The notes under the pieces are model-generated. The model saw only the letters and a program-made list of their open reading frames with translations. It was not told the origin of the DNA and ran no database searches. Positions 32,770 through 43,050 of a stretch of 64,000 bases of DNA are shown piece by piece. Made by a program: the position numbers and the translations under genes. The stretch is taken from positions 248,001 through 312,000 of the forward strand of contig NZ_LIXI01000003.1 of the NCBI RefSeq assembly GCF_001905595.1, given 5' to 3'. This DNA is from Streptomyces sp. CB00316. GTDB lineage: Bacteria > Actinomycetota > Actinomycetes > Streptomycetales > Streptomycetaceae. Positions within the stretch are counted from its first letter, which is position 1. Every line of letters starts with the position of its first letter.

Positions 32770-33743
32770 ACGCCACGCTGATCGCCGTCGCGCTCTCCCT
32801 CGTCTCCGCCGGCGCCTACGCGGCCGCCGCCGTCGCCCAGTCCCGGCTGGCCGGGCGTACCGAGCCCTCCACCGGTGTTCTGCGCCTGCTCGGCCGAGGA
32901 GCCTGGTGGTCGTCGGTCGGCCTCAACGCCGGGGGTGCGCTCCTCCATGTCGCGGCCCTCAAGTACGGCCCGCTCACCCTGGTCCAGCCGCTCGGCGCGC
33001 TCACGCTCGTCGCCGCCGTCCCGCTCGGGGCGCGCGCGGCCGGACGCCGGGTCGGGCGCGTCGAGTGGTACGGGACGGTCCTCACCCTGCTCGGCCTCGG
33101 CGCACTGCTCCTGACGGCGGGCGGCTCCGCCCCGCACGAGACCCTCACCCTTCCCCAGGCCCTCGGCGTCGGCGCGGCCACCATGGCGGTCGTCGCCGGG
33201 CTCAGCCGGCCCGGAGCCCGGCCGCTGCGGCACGCGGCGGCCTCCGGCATCACCTCGGGCGTCGCCTCCGCGCTCACCCAGACCCTCACGGTCGCCGTCA
33301 CCGACCACTCCGTCGGCCCGCTGTTCAGCTGGCGGCTGCTGACGGTGGCGCTGCTCGTCTCCGCCTTCGCGATGGGCGGCCTGCTGCTGTCCCAGACCGC
33401 CTACCGGGGCGGCCTCGGCGCACCGCTCGCCGTCGTGACGCTGGCCAACCCGGTCGCCGCCGCCGCGATCGGGCTGGCCCTCCTCGGCGAACGCCTCGAG
33501 GGCGGGCCGGTGAGCCTGGTCCTGGCGCTGCTCGGTACGGCCGCCGCCGTACGCGGGGTGGTCCTGCTCAGCCGGGCCCAGGCGCGCGGCGGCACGGACC
33601 CGGGCGAGGTCGCCGCAGCGCCTGGGCCGGTGGTGGATCCGCTTCCGTCCCGGGTCGTCATCGGCAGCCCCCGGAGGGCGGACAGTACGCCGCTGGGCGC
33701 GGAACCCCTCGCCGTACCGGCGGGCGGGCGGCCCTACCCGTAA
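32766..33743 (+). CDS. DMT-superfamily (EamA-like) transporter
   Basis: Membrane protein of 325 residues with about nine or ten hydrophobic helices in two repeats, like drug/metabolite or NIPA-like transporters: TLIAVALSLVSAGAYAAAAV, YGPLTLVQPLGALTLVAAVP, then ALTQTLTVAVTDHSVGPLFS and LAVVTLANPVAAAAIGLALL with GERL, the typical second-repeat ending. Substrate unknown. The start ATGA overlaps the PAP2 stop, so the two are one operon controlled from the repeated operator. Its stop faces the PadR stop three bases away. Confidence 0.88.
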   Translation: MNATLIAVALSLVSAGAYAAAAVAQSRLAGRTEPSTGVLRLLGRGAWWSSVGLNAGGALLHVAALKYGPLTLVQPLGALTLVAAVPLGARAAGRRVGRVEWYGTVLTLLGLGALLLTAGGSAPHETLTLPQALGVGAATMAVVAGLSRPGARPLRHAAASGITSGVASALTQTLTVAVTDHSVGPLFSWRLLTVALLVSAFAMGGLLLSQTAYRGGLGAPLAVVTLANPVAAAAIGLALLGERLEGGPVSLVLALLGTAAAVRGVVLLSRAQARGGTDPGEVAAAPGPVVDPLPSRVVIGSPRRADSTPLGAEPLAVPAGGRPYP

Positions 33744-33746
33744 CGG

Positions 33747-34277
33747 TCAGTCGTCCAGCTCGCCGATGGCGCGGGTCAGCCAGCCGATCCAGAACGTCTC
33801 CAGGTCGATACCGCCCCGCAGCACCAGATGGCGCAGCCGGTCCGCGTCGGCCTCGGGTGCGGGGGTGAAGTCCCGCTCCTCGATCTCCCGGTACTCCGCC
33901 AACTGCCGCTCGTGCAGGGCGAGATGACGGCGCAGCTCCGACCGCATCCCGTTCCCCCCGACGACCGCCGCCGCCCGCATCCGCAGGAGCAGCGGATCGC
34001 GGACCGGGCGCGGGTCCTCGCGGAGCGCCACCCAGGCCGCCAGCTCCTCGCGACCGGCGGGCAGCACCTCGTACTCCTTCTTCTGCCCCCGGGCGGGAGC
34101 CGCCGTCGGCAGGGCCCTGATCCGTCCCGCCTGCTCCAACTTCCCCAGCTCGCGATAGATCTGCTGGTGCGTGGAGGACCAGAAGTAGCCGATCGACCGG
34201 TCGAACCTGCGGGTCAGCTCCAGGCCCGAGGACGGCTTCTCCAGCAGAGCGGTGAGAATCGCATGCGGCAGTGACAT
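33747..34277 (-). CDS. PadR family transcriptional regulator
   Basis: PadR-type repressor of 176 residues. The winged helix is at the N-terminus: SLPHAILTALLEKPSSGLEL, TRRFDRSIGYFWSSTHQQIY, RELGKLEQAGRIRALP, with the wing GQKKEYEVLPAGREELAAWV; a C-terminal helical dimerisation domain (Vir_act_alpha_C type) follows. I prefer ATG at 34277 with AGGA upstream; an in-frame ATG at 34286 is possible. It lies 68 bases downstream of fadH on the same strand and could share its transcript and regulate it. Confidence 0.9.
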   Translation of the reverse strand: MSLPHAILTALLEKPSSGLELTRRFDRSIGYFWSSTHQQIYRELGKLEQAGRIRALPTAAPARGQKKEYEVLPAGREELAAWVALREDPRPVRDPLLLRMRAAAVVGGNGMRSELRRHLALHERQLAEYREIEERDFTPAPEADADRLRHLVLRGGIDLETFWIGWLTRAIGELDD

Positions 34278-34345
34278 GACGTGCATCCTAAGGACGGGGG
34301 CTCATACCGCCGCAGGCGAGCGTCGGCTGCCCGGTGGACGAGCGC

Positions 34346-36391
<2,046 letters not shown>

Positions 36392-36419
36392 TCAGTTGTA
36401 GACCACCGTGAGCCGCTTA

Positions 36420-36433
36420 TGCAACAAGTTGCA
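36420..36433. promoter_or_regulatory. palindromic operator candidate upstream of fadH
   Basis: TGCAACAAGTTGCA: perfect 6-bp arms around AA, 59 bases before the fadH start in an AT-rich pocket. Could be bound by the PadR encoded downstream at 33747-34277 or by another regulator. Confidence 0.5.
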
Positions 36434-36575
36434 CAATGATCTGCGTCGCATCCCGGCCTCCGCCCGGCCTTGTGGCGCCCGCCCCCTGCCCCGTACGGCG
36501 TACTCGGCCGGGCCCCTCCGGCGTCGGCCGACGAGAGTGGGGTCCACAGCGAAACCCCTCACCCCGGGAGTTCCC

Positions 36576-37106
36576 ATGGTCTGCGTCAACCGGCGTGATC
36601 TCGGCATGCTCGCCCTGCGCGTCGGCACCGGCGCGGTCCTCGCCGCCCACGGCAGCCAGAAGCTGGCCGGCTGGTTCGGCGGCGGAGGCATCCAGGGCAC
36701 CACGGCCGCGATGGAGGCCATGGGCTTCCATCCGCCCAAGCACAGCGCCGTGGCCGCCGGACTCGGTGAGGCGGGCGGCGGTGTGCTGCTGGCCCTCGGG
36801 CTCGCCACCCCTGCCGCCGGGGCCGCGGCCGCCGGAGCGATGGCCGGCGCGGTGGCCGTGCACGCCCCGGCGGGCTTCTTCGCCCAGGGCGGCGGCTACG
36901 AGTACCCGGCGTTCCTCGGCTTCACCGCCGCCGCCATCGGTCTGGCCGGCCCCGGCCGCTACTCCGTGGACCACGTCACGTGCCACATCTTCGACCGGCC
37001 CTGGATGGTCGCCCTCGCCTTCGCGGGCAGCGCGGTGGCCGCCGCCGCGGTGGTCGGCAAACGGGCCAAGGGCCGGCCCGACGAGCGGCAGGAGACGGAC
37101 CGATGA
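36576..37106 (+). CDS. DoxX family membrane protein
   Basis: Four-helix membrane protein of 176 residues of the DoxX family, linked in actinobacteria to membrane redox or thiol stress. The start MVCVNRRDLGMLALRVGTGA leads into AAHGSQKLAGWFGGGGIQGT (the family H-G-x-x-K-L-x-G-W-F signature), followed by hydrophobic helices and GGYEYPAFLGFTAAAIGLAG. ATG at 36576 follows CGGGAG. The ATGA overlap with the DUF7144 gene indicates a two-gene operon. Confidence 0.9.
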   Translation: MVCVNRRDLGMLALRVGTGAVLAAHGSQKLAGWFGGGGIQGTTAAMEAMGFHPPKHSAVAAGLGEAGGGVLLALGLATPAAGAAAAGAMAGAVAVHAPAGFFAQGGGYEYPAFLGFTAAAIGLAGPGRYSVDHVTCHIFDRPWMVALAFAGSAVAAAAVVGKRAKGRPDERQETDR

Positions 37107-37555
37107 GTGTGGACCCCCGCCTGTACGACGGCTCCGCCGGCCCTCCTCCCGCCCCCGACCCGGACAGCGCCTGGGTCACCGGAGGCGTGCTGTTCGCCGG
37201 GGTGCTGATGCTCTGCCAGGGCGTCGTCGCGGCCCTGCAGGGCATCGCGGCCCTCGGCGACAGCGACGTCTACGGCACCGTCGGCGACTACCTCTACCGG
37301 TTCAGCCTCACCAGCTGGGGCTGGATCCACCTGGTGGTCGGCGTCTGTGCGACGATCACCGGTGGCGGGCTCCTCAAGGGCGCCGGGTGGGCCCGGGTGG
37401 CCGGCATCGTGTTCGCCGCCCTCGCCCTGTTCGCGCAGTTCCTCTTCCTGCCGTACGCGCCGGTCTGGTCGGTGCTCATGATCGGGGTGGACATCTTCGT
37501 GATCTGGGCGCTGAGCGCCTATCGGCCCCCGGCCGCCGAAGTCGTCCCGCGCTGA
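37103..37555 (+). CDS. DUF7144 family membrane protein
   Basis: Membrane protein of 150 residues with four hydrophobic helices: WVTGGVLFAGVLMLCQGVVA, SWGWIHLVVGVCATITGGGL, VAGIVFAALALFAQFLFLPY and VWSVLMIGVDIFVIWALSAY. This matches the uncharacterised DUF7144-type family common in Streptomyces. It follows DoxX with a four-base overlap. Its last 37 bases overlap the convergent MMPL gene end, an unusual coding overlap. Confidence 0.85.
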   Translation: MSVDPRLYDGSAGPPPAPDPDSAWVTGGVLFAGVLMLCQGVVAALQGIAALGDSDVYGTVGDYLYRFSLTSWGWIHLVVGVCATITGGGLLKGAGWARVAGIVFAALALFAQFLFLPYAPVWSVLMIGVDIFVIWALSAYRPPAAEVVPR

Positions 37556-39642
37556 CCGTCCGCGTCCTCGCGGCTCAGCGCACCCGGCCACCAGGCTTTC
37601 GGCCCGATGTCCCTGACCAGTGCCGGAACGAGGAGCGAGCGGACGACCAGGGTGTCGAGCAGGACGCCGAAGGCGACGATGAAGGCGATCTGGACGAGGA
37701 ACGCCAGCGGGATGACGCCCAGGGCGGCGAAGGTGGCCGCGAGCACGACACCGGCCGACGTGATGACCCCTCCGGTCGTGGTCAGCCCGCGCAGGATGCC
37801 CTCCCGGGTGCCGTGCCGCAGGGACTCCTCGCGGACCCGGGACATCAGGAAGATGTTGTAGTCGACGCCGAGGGCGACCAGGAACACGAACCCGTACAGC
37901 GGCACCGAGGAATCCGTACCGCTGAAGCCGAACACATGGGTGAAGACGAGCGACGAGATCCCCAGCGTGGCCAGGAAGTTCAGCGCGACCGTCGTCACCA
38001 GCAGCACCGGCATCAGCAGCGACCGCAGCAGGAAGACCAGGATCACCAGGATGATCGCCAGCACCACCGGCACGATCACCATGCGGTCGTCCTCGGCCGT
38101 GCGCTGGGTGTCGTACTGCTGGGCCGTGTAGCCGCCGACCAGGGCGTCCGAGCCCGGCACGGCGTGCACTGCCTTACGCAGGTCGGCGACCGTCTCCTTG
38201 GCGTCGTCGCTGTCGGCCGCGTCCTTGAGGGTCGCGTCGATCCGGACCTTGCCGTCGACGATCAGCGGTTCGCCGCCGGGCCGGCCGCCCTCGCTCACCG
38301 GCGCGACCGAGGCCACCCCGTCGGTACGGGTCGCGGCCTCGCTCACCTCGTTCAGCTTGCCGGCCGCCGCGATGATCACCGCCGGATTGCCGGAGCCGCC
38401 GGGGAAGTGCTCGCCCAGCGTCTCCTGCGCGGCCACCGACGGGGCGTCGTTGACGAAGATCTCGTCCAGCGGCACGCCCTTGGACGTGAGCGTCGGCGCG
38501 AAGGCGGCACAGACGATCAGGACGGCGAGGGTGATCGCCCAGACCTTGCGGGGAGCCCGGTCGACCAGCGCGGCGACCTTGCTCCAGATGCCGTGGCCGC
38601 CGGTCCCGTCCTCGGCAGGCTTGGGCTTCGCGGGCCAGTACGCCCTGCGGCCCAGCAGCACCAGGGCGGCGGGCAGGAAGGTGAGGGCGCTCAGGACCGA
38701 GCAGACGATGCCGATCGCGCCCACCGGACCGAGCGCCCGGTTGTTGGTGAGGTCGCTGAGCAGCAGGGCGAGCAGGCCCACGGCCACCGTCGCGGCGCTG
38801 GCCGTGATCGGGCCGAAGGACTCACGCAGCGCGATTCTCATCGCGGCGAACCGGTCGCCCTGGACGGCGATCTCCTCCCGGAACCGGGCGGTGAGCAGCA
38901 GCGCGTAGTCCGTCGCGGCGCCGATCACCAGGATCGACAGGATGCCCTGCACCTGGCCGTCCACCCGCACGATGTCGTGGTCGGCGAGCACATAGACGAT
39001 CGCGCAGGCCAGCCCGAGGGCGAACACCGCACCCAGGATGATGAGGAAGGGGAGCAGCACGCTGCGGTACACGAGCAGCAGGATGACCAGCACGGTGATC
39101 AGCGCCACCCCGAGGAGCAGCCCGTCGATGCCCGCGAAGGCGTCGGACAGGTCGGCCTGGCTCGCGGCCGGACCCGCCAGCTGCACCGTCGCGTCCGGTA
39201 CGTCGGCCCCGGCTCTTTCGACTTCCTCCAGCACCGTCGGCAGTTCGTCCCCGAGGTCGGGGCTGAGCTGCACGATGCCCTGGAGTGCGAGGCCGTCCTC
39301 GGAGGGCAGAGCGGGGGAGGCCTTTCCGACGACGCCCTCGGTGCCCGCGAGCGAGGCGAGAGCGCCGGTGGCGGCTTGGCGCTGGGCATCGCTCACCGGG
39401 GTGCCCTCGTACTTCGACGTCCACACGAGGATGGCCGGGAGGGTCTCGTTCTGCTGGAACGCCTTCTGCGCGTCGACGACTTGCGTGGATTCGGCGTTCT
39501 GGGGCAGGAAGGACGCCTGGTCGTTGGTCGCGACCTCGCCGAGCTTGCCGGCGTACGGACCGAGCCCGCCGCCGATGCCGAGCCAGGCGATCAGCAGGAC
39601 GACAGGGATCAGCCGGCGGGCCGACCGTGCAGGGGTGTACAT
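37519..39642 (-). CDS. MMPL family RND-type transporter
   Basis: Large membrane transporter of about 707 residues, actinobacterial MmpL/RND type, likely exporting lipids or drugs with proton-motive force. There are two repeats, each with one helix, a large extracytoplasmic loop and five helices; the first cluster includes GALITVLVILLLVYRS-like sequence (seen as VALITVLVILLLVYRSVLLP) and VIGAATDYALLLTARFREEI, the second FVFLVALGVDYNIFLMSRVR, whose Asp-Tyr pairs form the proton relay. ATG at 39642 with GGGAGAGG upstream is preferred to 39672. A palindromic MarR-type site lies 27-53 bases upstream, and the MarR gene follows upstream. Confidence 0.92.
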   Translation of the reverse strand: MYTPARSARRLIPVVLLIAWLGIGGGLGPYAGKLGEVATNDQASFLPQNAESTQVVDAQKAFQQNETLPAILVWTSKYEGTPVSDAQRQAATGALASLAGTEGVVGKASPALPSEDGLALQGIVQLSPDLGDELPTVLEEVERAGADVPDATVQLAGPAASQADLSDAFAGIDGLLLGVALITVLVILLLVYRSVLLPFLIILGAVFALGLACAIVYVLADHDIVRVDGQVQGILSILVIGAATDYALLLTARFREEIAVQGDRFAAMRIALRESFGPITASAATVAVGLLALLLSDLTNNRALGPVGAIGIVCSVLSALTFLPAALVLLGRRAYWPAKPKPAEDGTGGHGIWSKVAALVDRAPRKVWAITLAVLIVCAAFAPTLTSKGVPLDEIFVNDAPSVAAQETLGEHFPGGSGNPAVIIAAAGKLNEVSEAATRTDGVASVAPVSEGGRPGGEPLIVDGKVRIDATLKDAADSDDAKETVADLRKAVHAVPGSDALVGGYTAQQYDTQRTAEDDRMVIVPVVLAIILVILVFLLRSLLMPVLLVTTVALNFLATLGISSLVFTHVFGFSGTDSSVPLYGFVFLVALGVDYNIFLMSRVREESLRHGTREGILRGLTTTGGVITSAGVVLAATFAALGVIPLAFLVQIAFIVAFGVLLDTLVVRSLLVPALVRDIGPKAWWPGALSREDADGQRGTTSAAGGR

Positions 39643-39668
39643 GCCTCTCCCGGGGTGCGACGAGTGTC

Positions 39669-39695
39669 TCAACGATGAACAATCTCAATCGTTGA
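39669..39695. promoter_or_regulatory. MarR-type operator upstream of MMPL gene
   Basis: TCAACGAT (39669-39676) and ATCGTTGA (39688-39695) form a perfect 8-bp inverted repeat with an 11-base spacer, in an AT-rich stretch. A second imperfect dyad (AACAAT / ATCGTT) is nested. Probably the binding site of the MarR protein encoded at 39874-40389. Confidence 0.7.
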
Positions 39696-39873
39696 AATAC
39701 ATTAGCGCAGCGTTCGCGGGGCGAGTCGTCCGGGTTCCTTCGAGGGGCGAGAGGGACAGGAGGTCGGGGAGCGTACGGGAGAGCTTCGGTGGGCCATCCC
39801 CTCATGGATGCACCCGGCGGCGGAAAATCCCGGCGACGCGCCGGAGGGAGCCCGGGCGGTGCGCTGAAAGGGC

Positions 39874-40389
39874 TCAGCGACGCGGGGCAGGAGCCTCGGA
39901 CAGCTCCTCGTTCATCGCCGCGAGGAAGCGCAGGACAGTCGTGAGCTCCGCCTCGCTGAAGCGCGCCCGCGCCCGCGCGGTGGCCTCGGCGAGCGGCATG
40001 AAGTACTCACGGGCGGCCATCCGGGCGCTCGCTTCGTAGTGGACGTGCACCACCCGGCGATCGGCGCTCTCACGGGCCCGCCGGATGTGACCGGCCCGCT
40101 CCAGGCGGTCGAGACAGGCGGTCACCGCGCCCGAGGTGAGCCCCAGGTGCTCGCGCAGCGCGCCCGGTGTGAGGGGGGCGGGGGCGTCGAGGATGGCCGC
40201 CAGGGCGGTGACGTCCGTGGGGTGCAGCTGCTGGTGCGCGGCGAAGCCGTGGGTCATCCGGTTGATCTCGCCGTTCATCCGGCGGAGCTCGACCGCGAAC
40301 GCCTGGAGACCGGCGGCGGGTCCGGGTTCCGGGGCCGCGGCGGAGTCCGAGGCGCTGCTCCGGGTCTGTCGGCTGTCGGCGCTGGTCAC
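39874..40389 (-). CDS. MarR family transcriptional regulator
   Basis: Winged-helix MarR repressor of 171 residues. Key parts: QLHPTDVTALAAILDAPAPL, LTPGALREHLGLTSGAVTAC (recognition helix) and LDRLERAGHIRRARESADRR (wing). A Pro/Ala-rich N-terminal 25 residues precedes the fold. GTG start at 40389. It lies upstream of and co-directional with the MMPL transporter, 231 bases away, the usual arrangement for a MarR controlling a drug/lipid exporter. It may also repress itself. Confidence 0.9.
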   Translation of the reverse strand: MTSADSRQTRSSASDSAAAPEPGPAAGLQAFAVELRRMNGEINRMTHGFAAHQQLHPTDVTALAAILDAPAPLTPGALREHLGLTSGAVTACLDRLERAGHIRRARESADRRVVHVHYEASARMAAREYFMPLAEATARARARFSEAELTTVLRFLAAMNEELSEAPAPRR

Positions 40390-40419
40390 GTACTCAGCGT
40401 ATAGAACGGGCGGCCGTGA

Positions 40420-40454
40420 CCGGTGTCCGGACCGTCACTCGGTCCGGACACCGG
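40420..40454 (-). terminator. hairpin terminator of the fasciclin gene
   Basis: Perfect 14-bp arms (40420-40433 / 40441-40454) around GTCACTC. It lies 44 bases after the fasciclin stop and before the MarR start, so it also insulates MarR. Confidence 0.8.
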
Positions 40455-40497
40455 CCACGGTTTCGCGGGCGCCGTCACGACGGCGGCCCGGCCGCGG

Positions 40498-41076
40498 TCA
40501 CGACGTCGGCATGAGCACCGTGTCGACCAGGTTGACCGTGGCGTTGGCCGTCGGCACATTGCCGCAGACGATCTTCGAGGAGTCGTTCACCGTGAAGTCG
40601 GTGCCGGATCCCTTCACCGTGAGATCGGTGCCCTGCAGGGTCTTGTAGGTGCCGTCCTCCAACTGCTTCGTCGTCAGCTTCTCGCCCACCACGTGGTACG
40701 TCAGCACCTTGGTGAGCTCCTCCTTGTCGTTGAGCAGTGCGTTGAGGTCGGCCTGCGGGATCTTCTCGAAGGCGGCGTTCGTCGGCGCGAACACCGTGAT
40801 GTTCTCGGCGTTGTTGAGTGTGTCCACCAGGCCGGCCTTCTCTATGGCGCTGGCCAAGGTGGAGAGTTCGGGGTTGTTGGACGCCGCGGTGGCGACCGGA
40901 TCCTTCGCCATGCCCTCAAGGCTGCCCGCGCCTTCCTTCGGGACGGAGGCGCAGGCCGGACCGAACGGTTCCGCCGGGGCCTGTGCCTGCGCCTGCGGCG
41001 CGAAGAACGCCAGGGAGGCGGGGAGGGCGAGAGCGGCGGCGGCCGCGGCGGTGCGCTGCAGACGAGTGATGGTCAT
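40498..41076 (-). CDS. secreted fasciclin-domain protein
   Basis: Extracytoplasmic protein of 192 residues. The Sec signal peptide runs to about residue 31 (ALALPASLAFFAPQAQA, cleavage after AQA), followed by one complete FAS1 domain: NPELSTLASAIEKAGLVDTL, NITVFAPTNAAFEKIPQADL, LTYHVVGEKLTTKQL, then NVPTANATVNLVDTVLMP, the family H-box and closing motif. Two cysteines outside the core (ACASV and IVCGN) may form a disulphide. FAS1 proteins mediate adhesion or surface interactions; no partner is encoded nearby. It has its own terminator at 40420-40454. Confidence 0.92.
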   Translation of the reverse strand: MTITRLQRTAAAAAALALPASLAFFAPQAQAQAPAEPFGPACASVPKEGAGSLEGMAKDPVATAASNNPELSTLASAIEKAGLVDTLNNAENITVFAPTNAAFEKIPQADLNALLNDKEELTKVLTYHVVGEKLTTKQLEDGTYKTLQGTDLTVKGSGTDFTVNDSSKIVCGNVPTANATVNLVDTVLMPTS

Positions 41077-41603
41077 GATGTCCTCCGGCGGGTGGGGGTG
41101 AGATATTCACGCCGTACGGCCATAGGAAGCCGTGGAACCAGTAGCCCACAGAAGCAGTTCCGGGTCAAATGCGGAGCCCCGGAGAGGGAATTAGGTGAGT
41201 GATTTTGCGAGGCAGGAAAAGCGCTGCGAGAAATGCTCAAGGGGAAGGTTCGCTGCGGCCGCCCTGGCGCCCACCACCTTTTCTACGTGCAGTTACGGCC
41301 AGTTTCGATGCAGAAACGACGCGGCAGGACCGGCGGAGTGGCGTGCCGCACAATAATTTCGTAAATGGTGCCTGCCGCGAGGAGAGGTAGTTTACCGCCC
41401 GCTACCGGAAGTTGCTGATCGATCGACCGGAAGTCGACCATGAGGTACTTATTCGCGCATTTATCAGAGGCTGTGCGGACGGAATTATCTGCCCAGGACG
41501 CATGCTGTGAAGGGACCCTCGACGCGGAGTCCACGGCCCTGGCGCATGGCCCCGCCCCGTCCCGGCAGGAGTTGATCCGCCGGACCGGGGCAATCGGCAT
41601 GAC
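41077..41603. other. 527-base intergenic region, no gene supported
   Basis: Divergent promoter region of the fasciclin and DUF1206 genes, locally less GC-rich (around 41160-41480). Short open frames exist but have neither family resemblance nor ribosome sites. No convincing -35/-10 pair was identified. Confidence 0.4.
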
Positions 41604-42446
41604 ATGACTACCCGTTCAGTAGCAGCTCAGGGGCGCGGCCAGGCAAGGCGCGCCGCCAACAGCACCGCGATGGAGGCCGGAGCCCGTGCGGGATTCGGGG
41701 CCCGCGGAGTCATCTACGTCCTCGTGGGCGCCCTCGCCCTGCAGATCGCGCTCTCCGGAGACGGCGGCAAGCAGGCGGACCGGGGCGGCGCTGTCGCGGA
41801 GATAGCCGAGAAGCCGTTCGGCAAGATCGTATTGTGGCTGCTGGGCATAGCGCTCGTGGGCATGGCGCTCTGGCGGCTGTCCGAGGCCCTCTTCGGCTCG
41901 GCCGGCCCCGACGGCGGCAAGGTCTCCAAGCGGGCCATGGCCGCGGGACGGTTCATCTTCTACAGTTTCGTCGCCTACTCCGTCCTGTCCTTCGCCGCGG
42001 GCGACTCGGGCAGTGGCGGCGGCTCCTCCGACCAGCAGTCCCAGGACGTCACCGCCATGGTGCTGGGCTGGCCCGGCGGCCAGTGGATCGTCGGCATCGG
42101 AGGTGTGGCGATCGCCTGTGCCGGTATCTGGATCGCGGTCCGGGCCATCATGCGGAAATACCACAAGCACCTCAAGATGGCCGAGATGTCGCAGAAGGTG
42201 CGCCGCGCGGTCGACTTCACCGGAGTGTTCGGCGGCTCGGCGCGTGGTGCCGTCTTCGCCACGGCGGGCGGCTTCGCCGTCGCCGCGGCGGTCAAGCACA
42301 ACCCCGACGAGTCCAAGGGGATGGACGACACCCTGCGCTCGTTCACCGAGACCCCCGTCGGTCCGTGGCTCCTGGTGGTCATCGCCCTCGGCCTGGTCGC
42401 CTTCGGGGTCTTCTCCTGGTTCAACGCCCGCTACCGCGAGGTCTGA
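41604..42446 (+). CDS. DUF1206 membrane protein
   Basis: Membrane protein of 280 residues with three copies of the DUF1206 two-helix repeat, each opening with a glycine-containing ARxGF/GARGVIY-type motif: AGFGARGVIYVLVGALALQI, then RFIFYSFVAYSVLSFAA, then FGGSARGAVFATAGGFAVAA. Six hydrophobic helices in total. Function is unknown. ATG at 41604. Its last 16 bases overlap the convergent DUF4383 gene. No operon partner on its strand. Confidence 0.9.
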   Translation: MTTRSVAAQGRGQARRAANSTAMEAGARAGFGARGVIYVLVGALALQIALSGDGGKQADRGGAVAEIAEKPFGKIVLWLLGIALVGMALWRLSEALFGSAGPDGGKVSKRAMAAGRFIFYSFVAYSVLSFAAGDSGSGGGSSDQQSQDVTAMVLGWPGGQWIVGIGGVAIACAGIWIAVRAIMRKYHKHLKMAEMSQKVRRAVDFTGVFGGSARGAVFATAGGFAVAAAVKHNPDESKGMDDTLRSFTETPVGPWLLVVIALGLVAFGVFSWFNARYREV

Positions 42447-42979
42447 CCGACGCCGCCCCCGGTCAGCCGGGGCGGCTCGGCCGTCGCACTCCGCCGGGCC
42501 GCGTCCTCACGGGCGGCCTGCTCGGGGTGTCGGCTGCGCCAGTACGGGTTGTCGTGCGGCAGCCCGCCGGTGACCCGGCCGTACATCCCGAACGTCAGGA
42601 TCAGCAGCCCCATCACGAAGCTGAAGATCACGTTGGACATGCCGAAGTCCAGAACGTTCGCGCCCTTGTCCAGGATGAAGATGTGGACGAACCCGCTGAG
42701 CAGGAAGAGCGCGCCGACCGTCATGTTCACCATCGACGCGACGTTCCCGCCGATCCCCGCCCCGGCGATCAGCACCAGGCCGACGACGACGGAGATCAGG
42801 CTCAGCAGGCCGTTGGTGGAGAGCCCGGCCACCTGAGAGCCGCTCGTGTCGAAGAAGCCGAGCTGGTCGGTGAAGCCGAGGATGCCGAAGACCAGAAGGA
42901 TGACTCCGCACAGCCCCGCTCCGATCCGGTACACGGTCGCGAGCCGGTGGTCCACGGGGAGTTCGTCGCTCAGTTTCAT
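42431..42979 (-). CDS. DUF4383 membrane protein
   Basis: Four-helix membrane protein of 182 residues of the DUF4383 family. Sequence blocks: VYRIGAGLCGVILLVFGILG, GLLSLISVVVGLVLIAGAGI, ASMVNMTVGALFLLSGFVHI and MSNVIFSFVMGLLILTFGMY, followed by NPYWRSRHPEQAA. Function is unknown. It lies 71 bases downstream of the ECF sigma gene on the same strand and may be cotranscribed with it, suggesting membership of the sigma regulon (inference). Confidence 0.88.
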   Translation of the reverse strand: MKLSDELPVDHRLATVYRIGAGLCGVILLVFGILGFTDQLGFFDTSGSQVAGLSTNGLLSLISVVVGLVLIAGAGIGGNVASMVNMTVGALFLLSGFVHIFILDKGANVLDFGMSNVIFSFVMGLLILTFGMYGRVTGGLPHDNPYWRSRHPEQAAREDAARRSATAEPPRLTGGGVGQTSR

Positions 42980-43050
42980 TGCCGTCTCCTGTCGTGCCTG
43001 CTGCGGGAGCCCGGGCGGGCCCTGATCCGTCCGCCCCCTTCCTGCGGCCG

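Noticed and set aside
36436..39678. 1080-codon plus-strand open frame antisense to the MMPL gene
   Set aside because: Low-complexity Arg/Gln/His-rich translation with no family resemblance; it is the antisense shadow of MMPL, whose motifs and promoter are clear.
41199..41390. Small open frame MILRGRKSAARN in the fasciclin/DUF1206 gap
   Set aside because: No ribosome site, no family similarity and codon use unlike neighbours; treated as non-coding.
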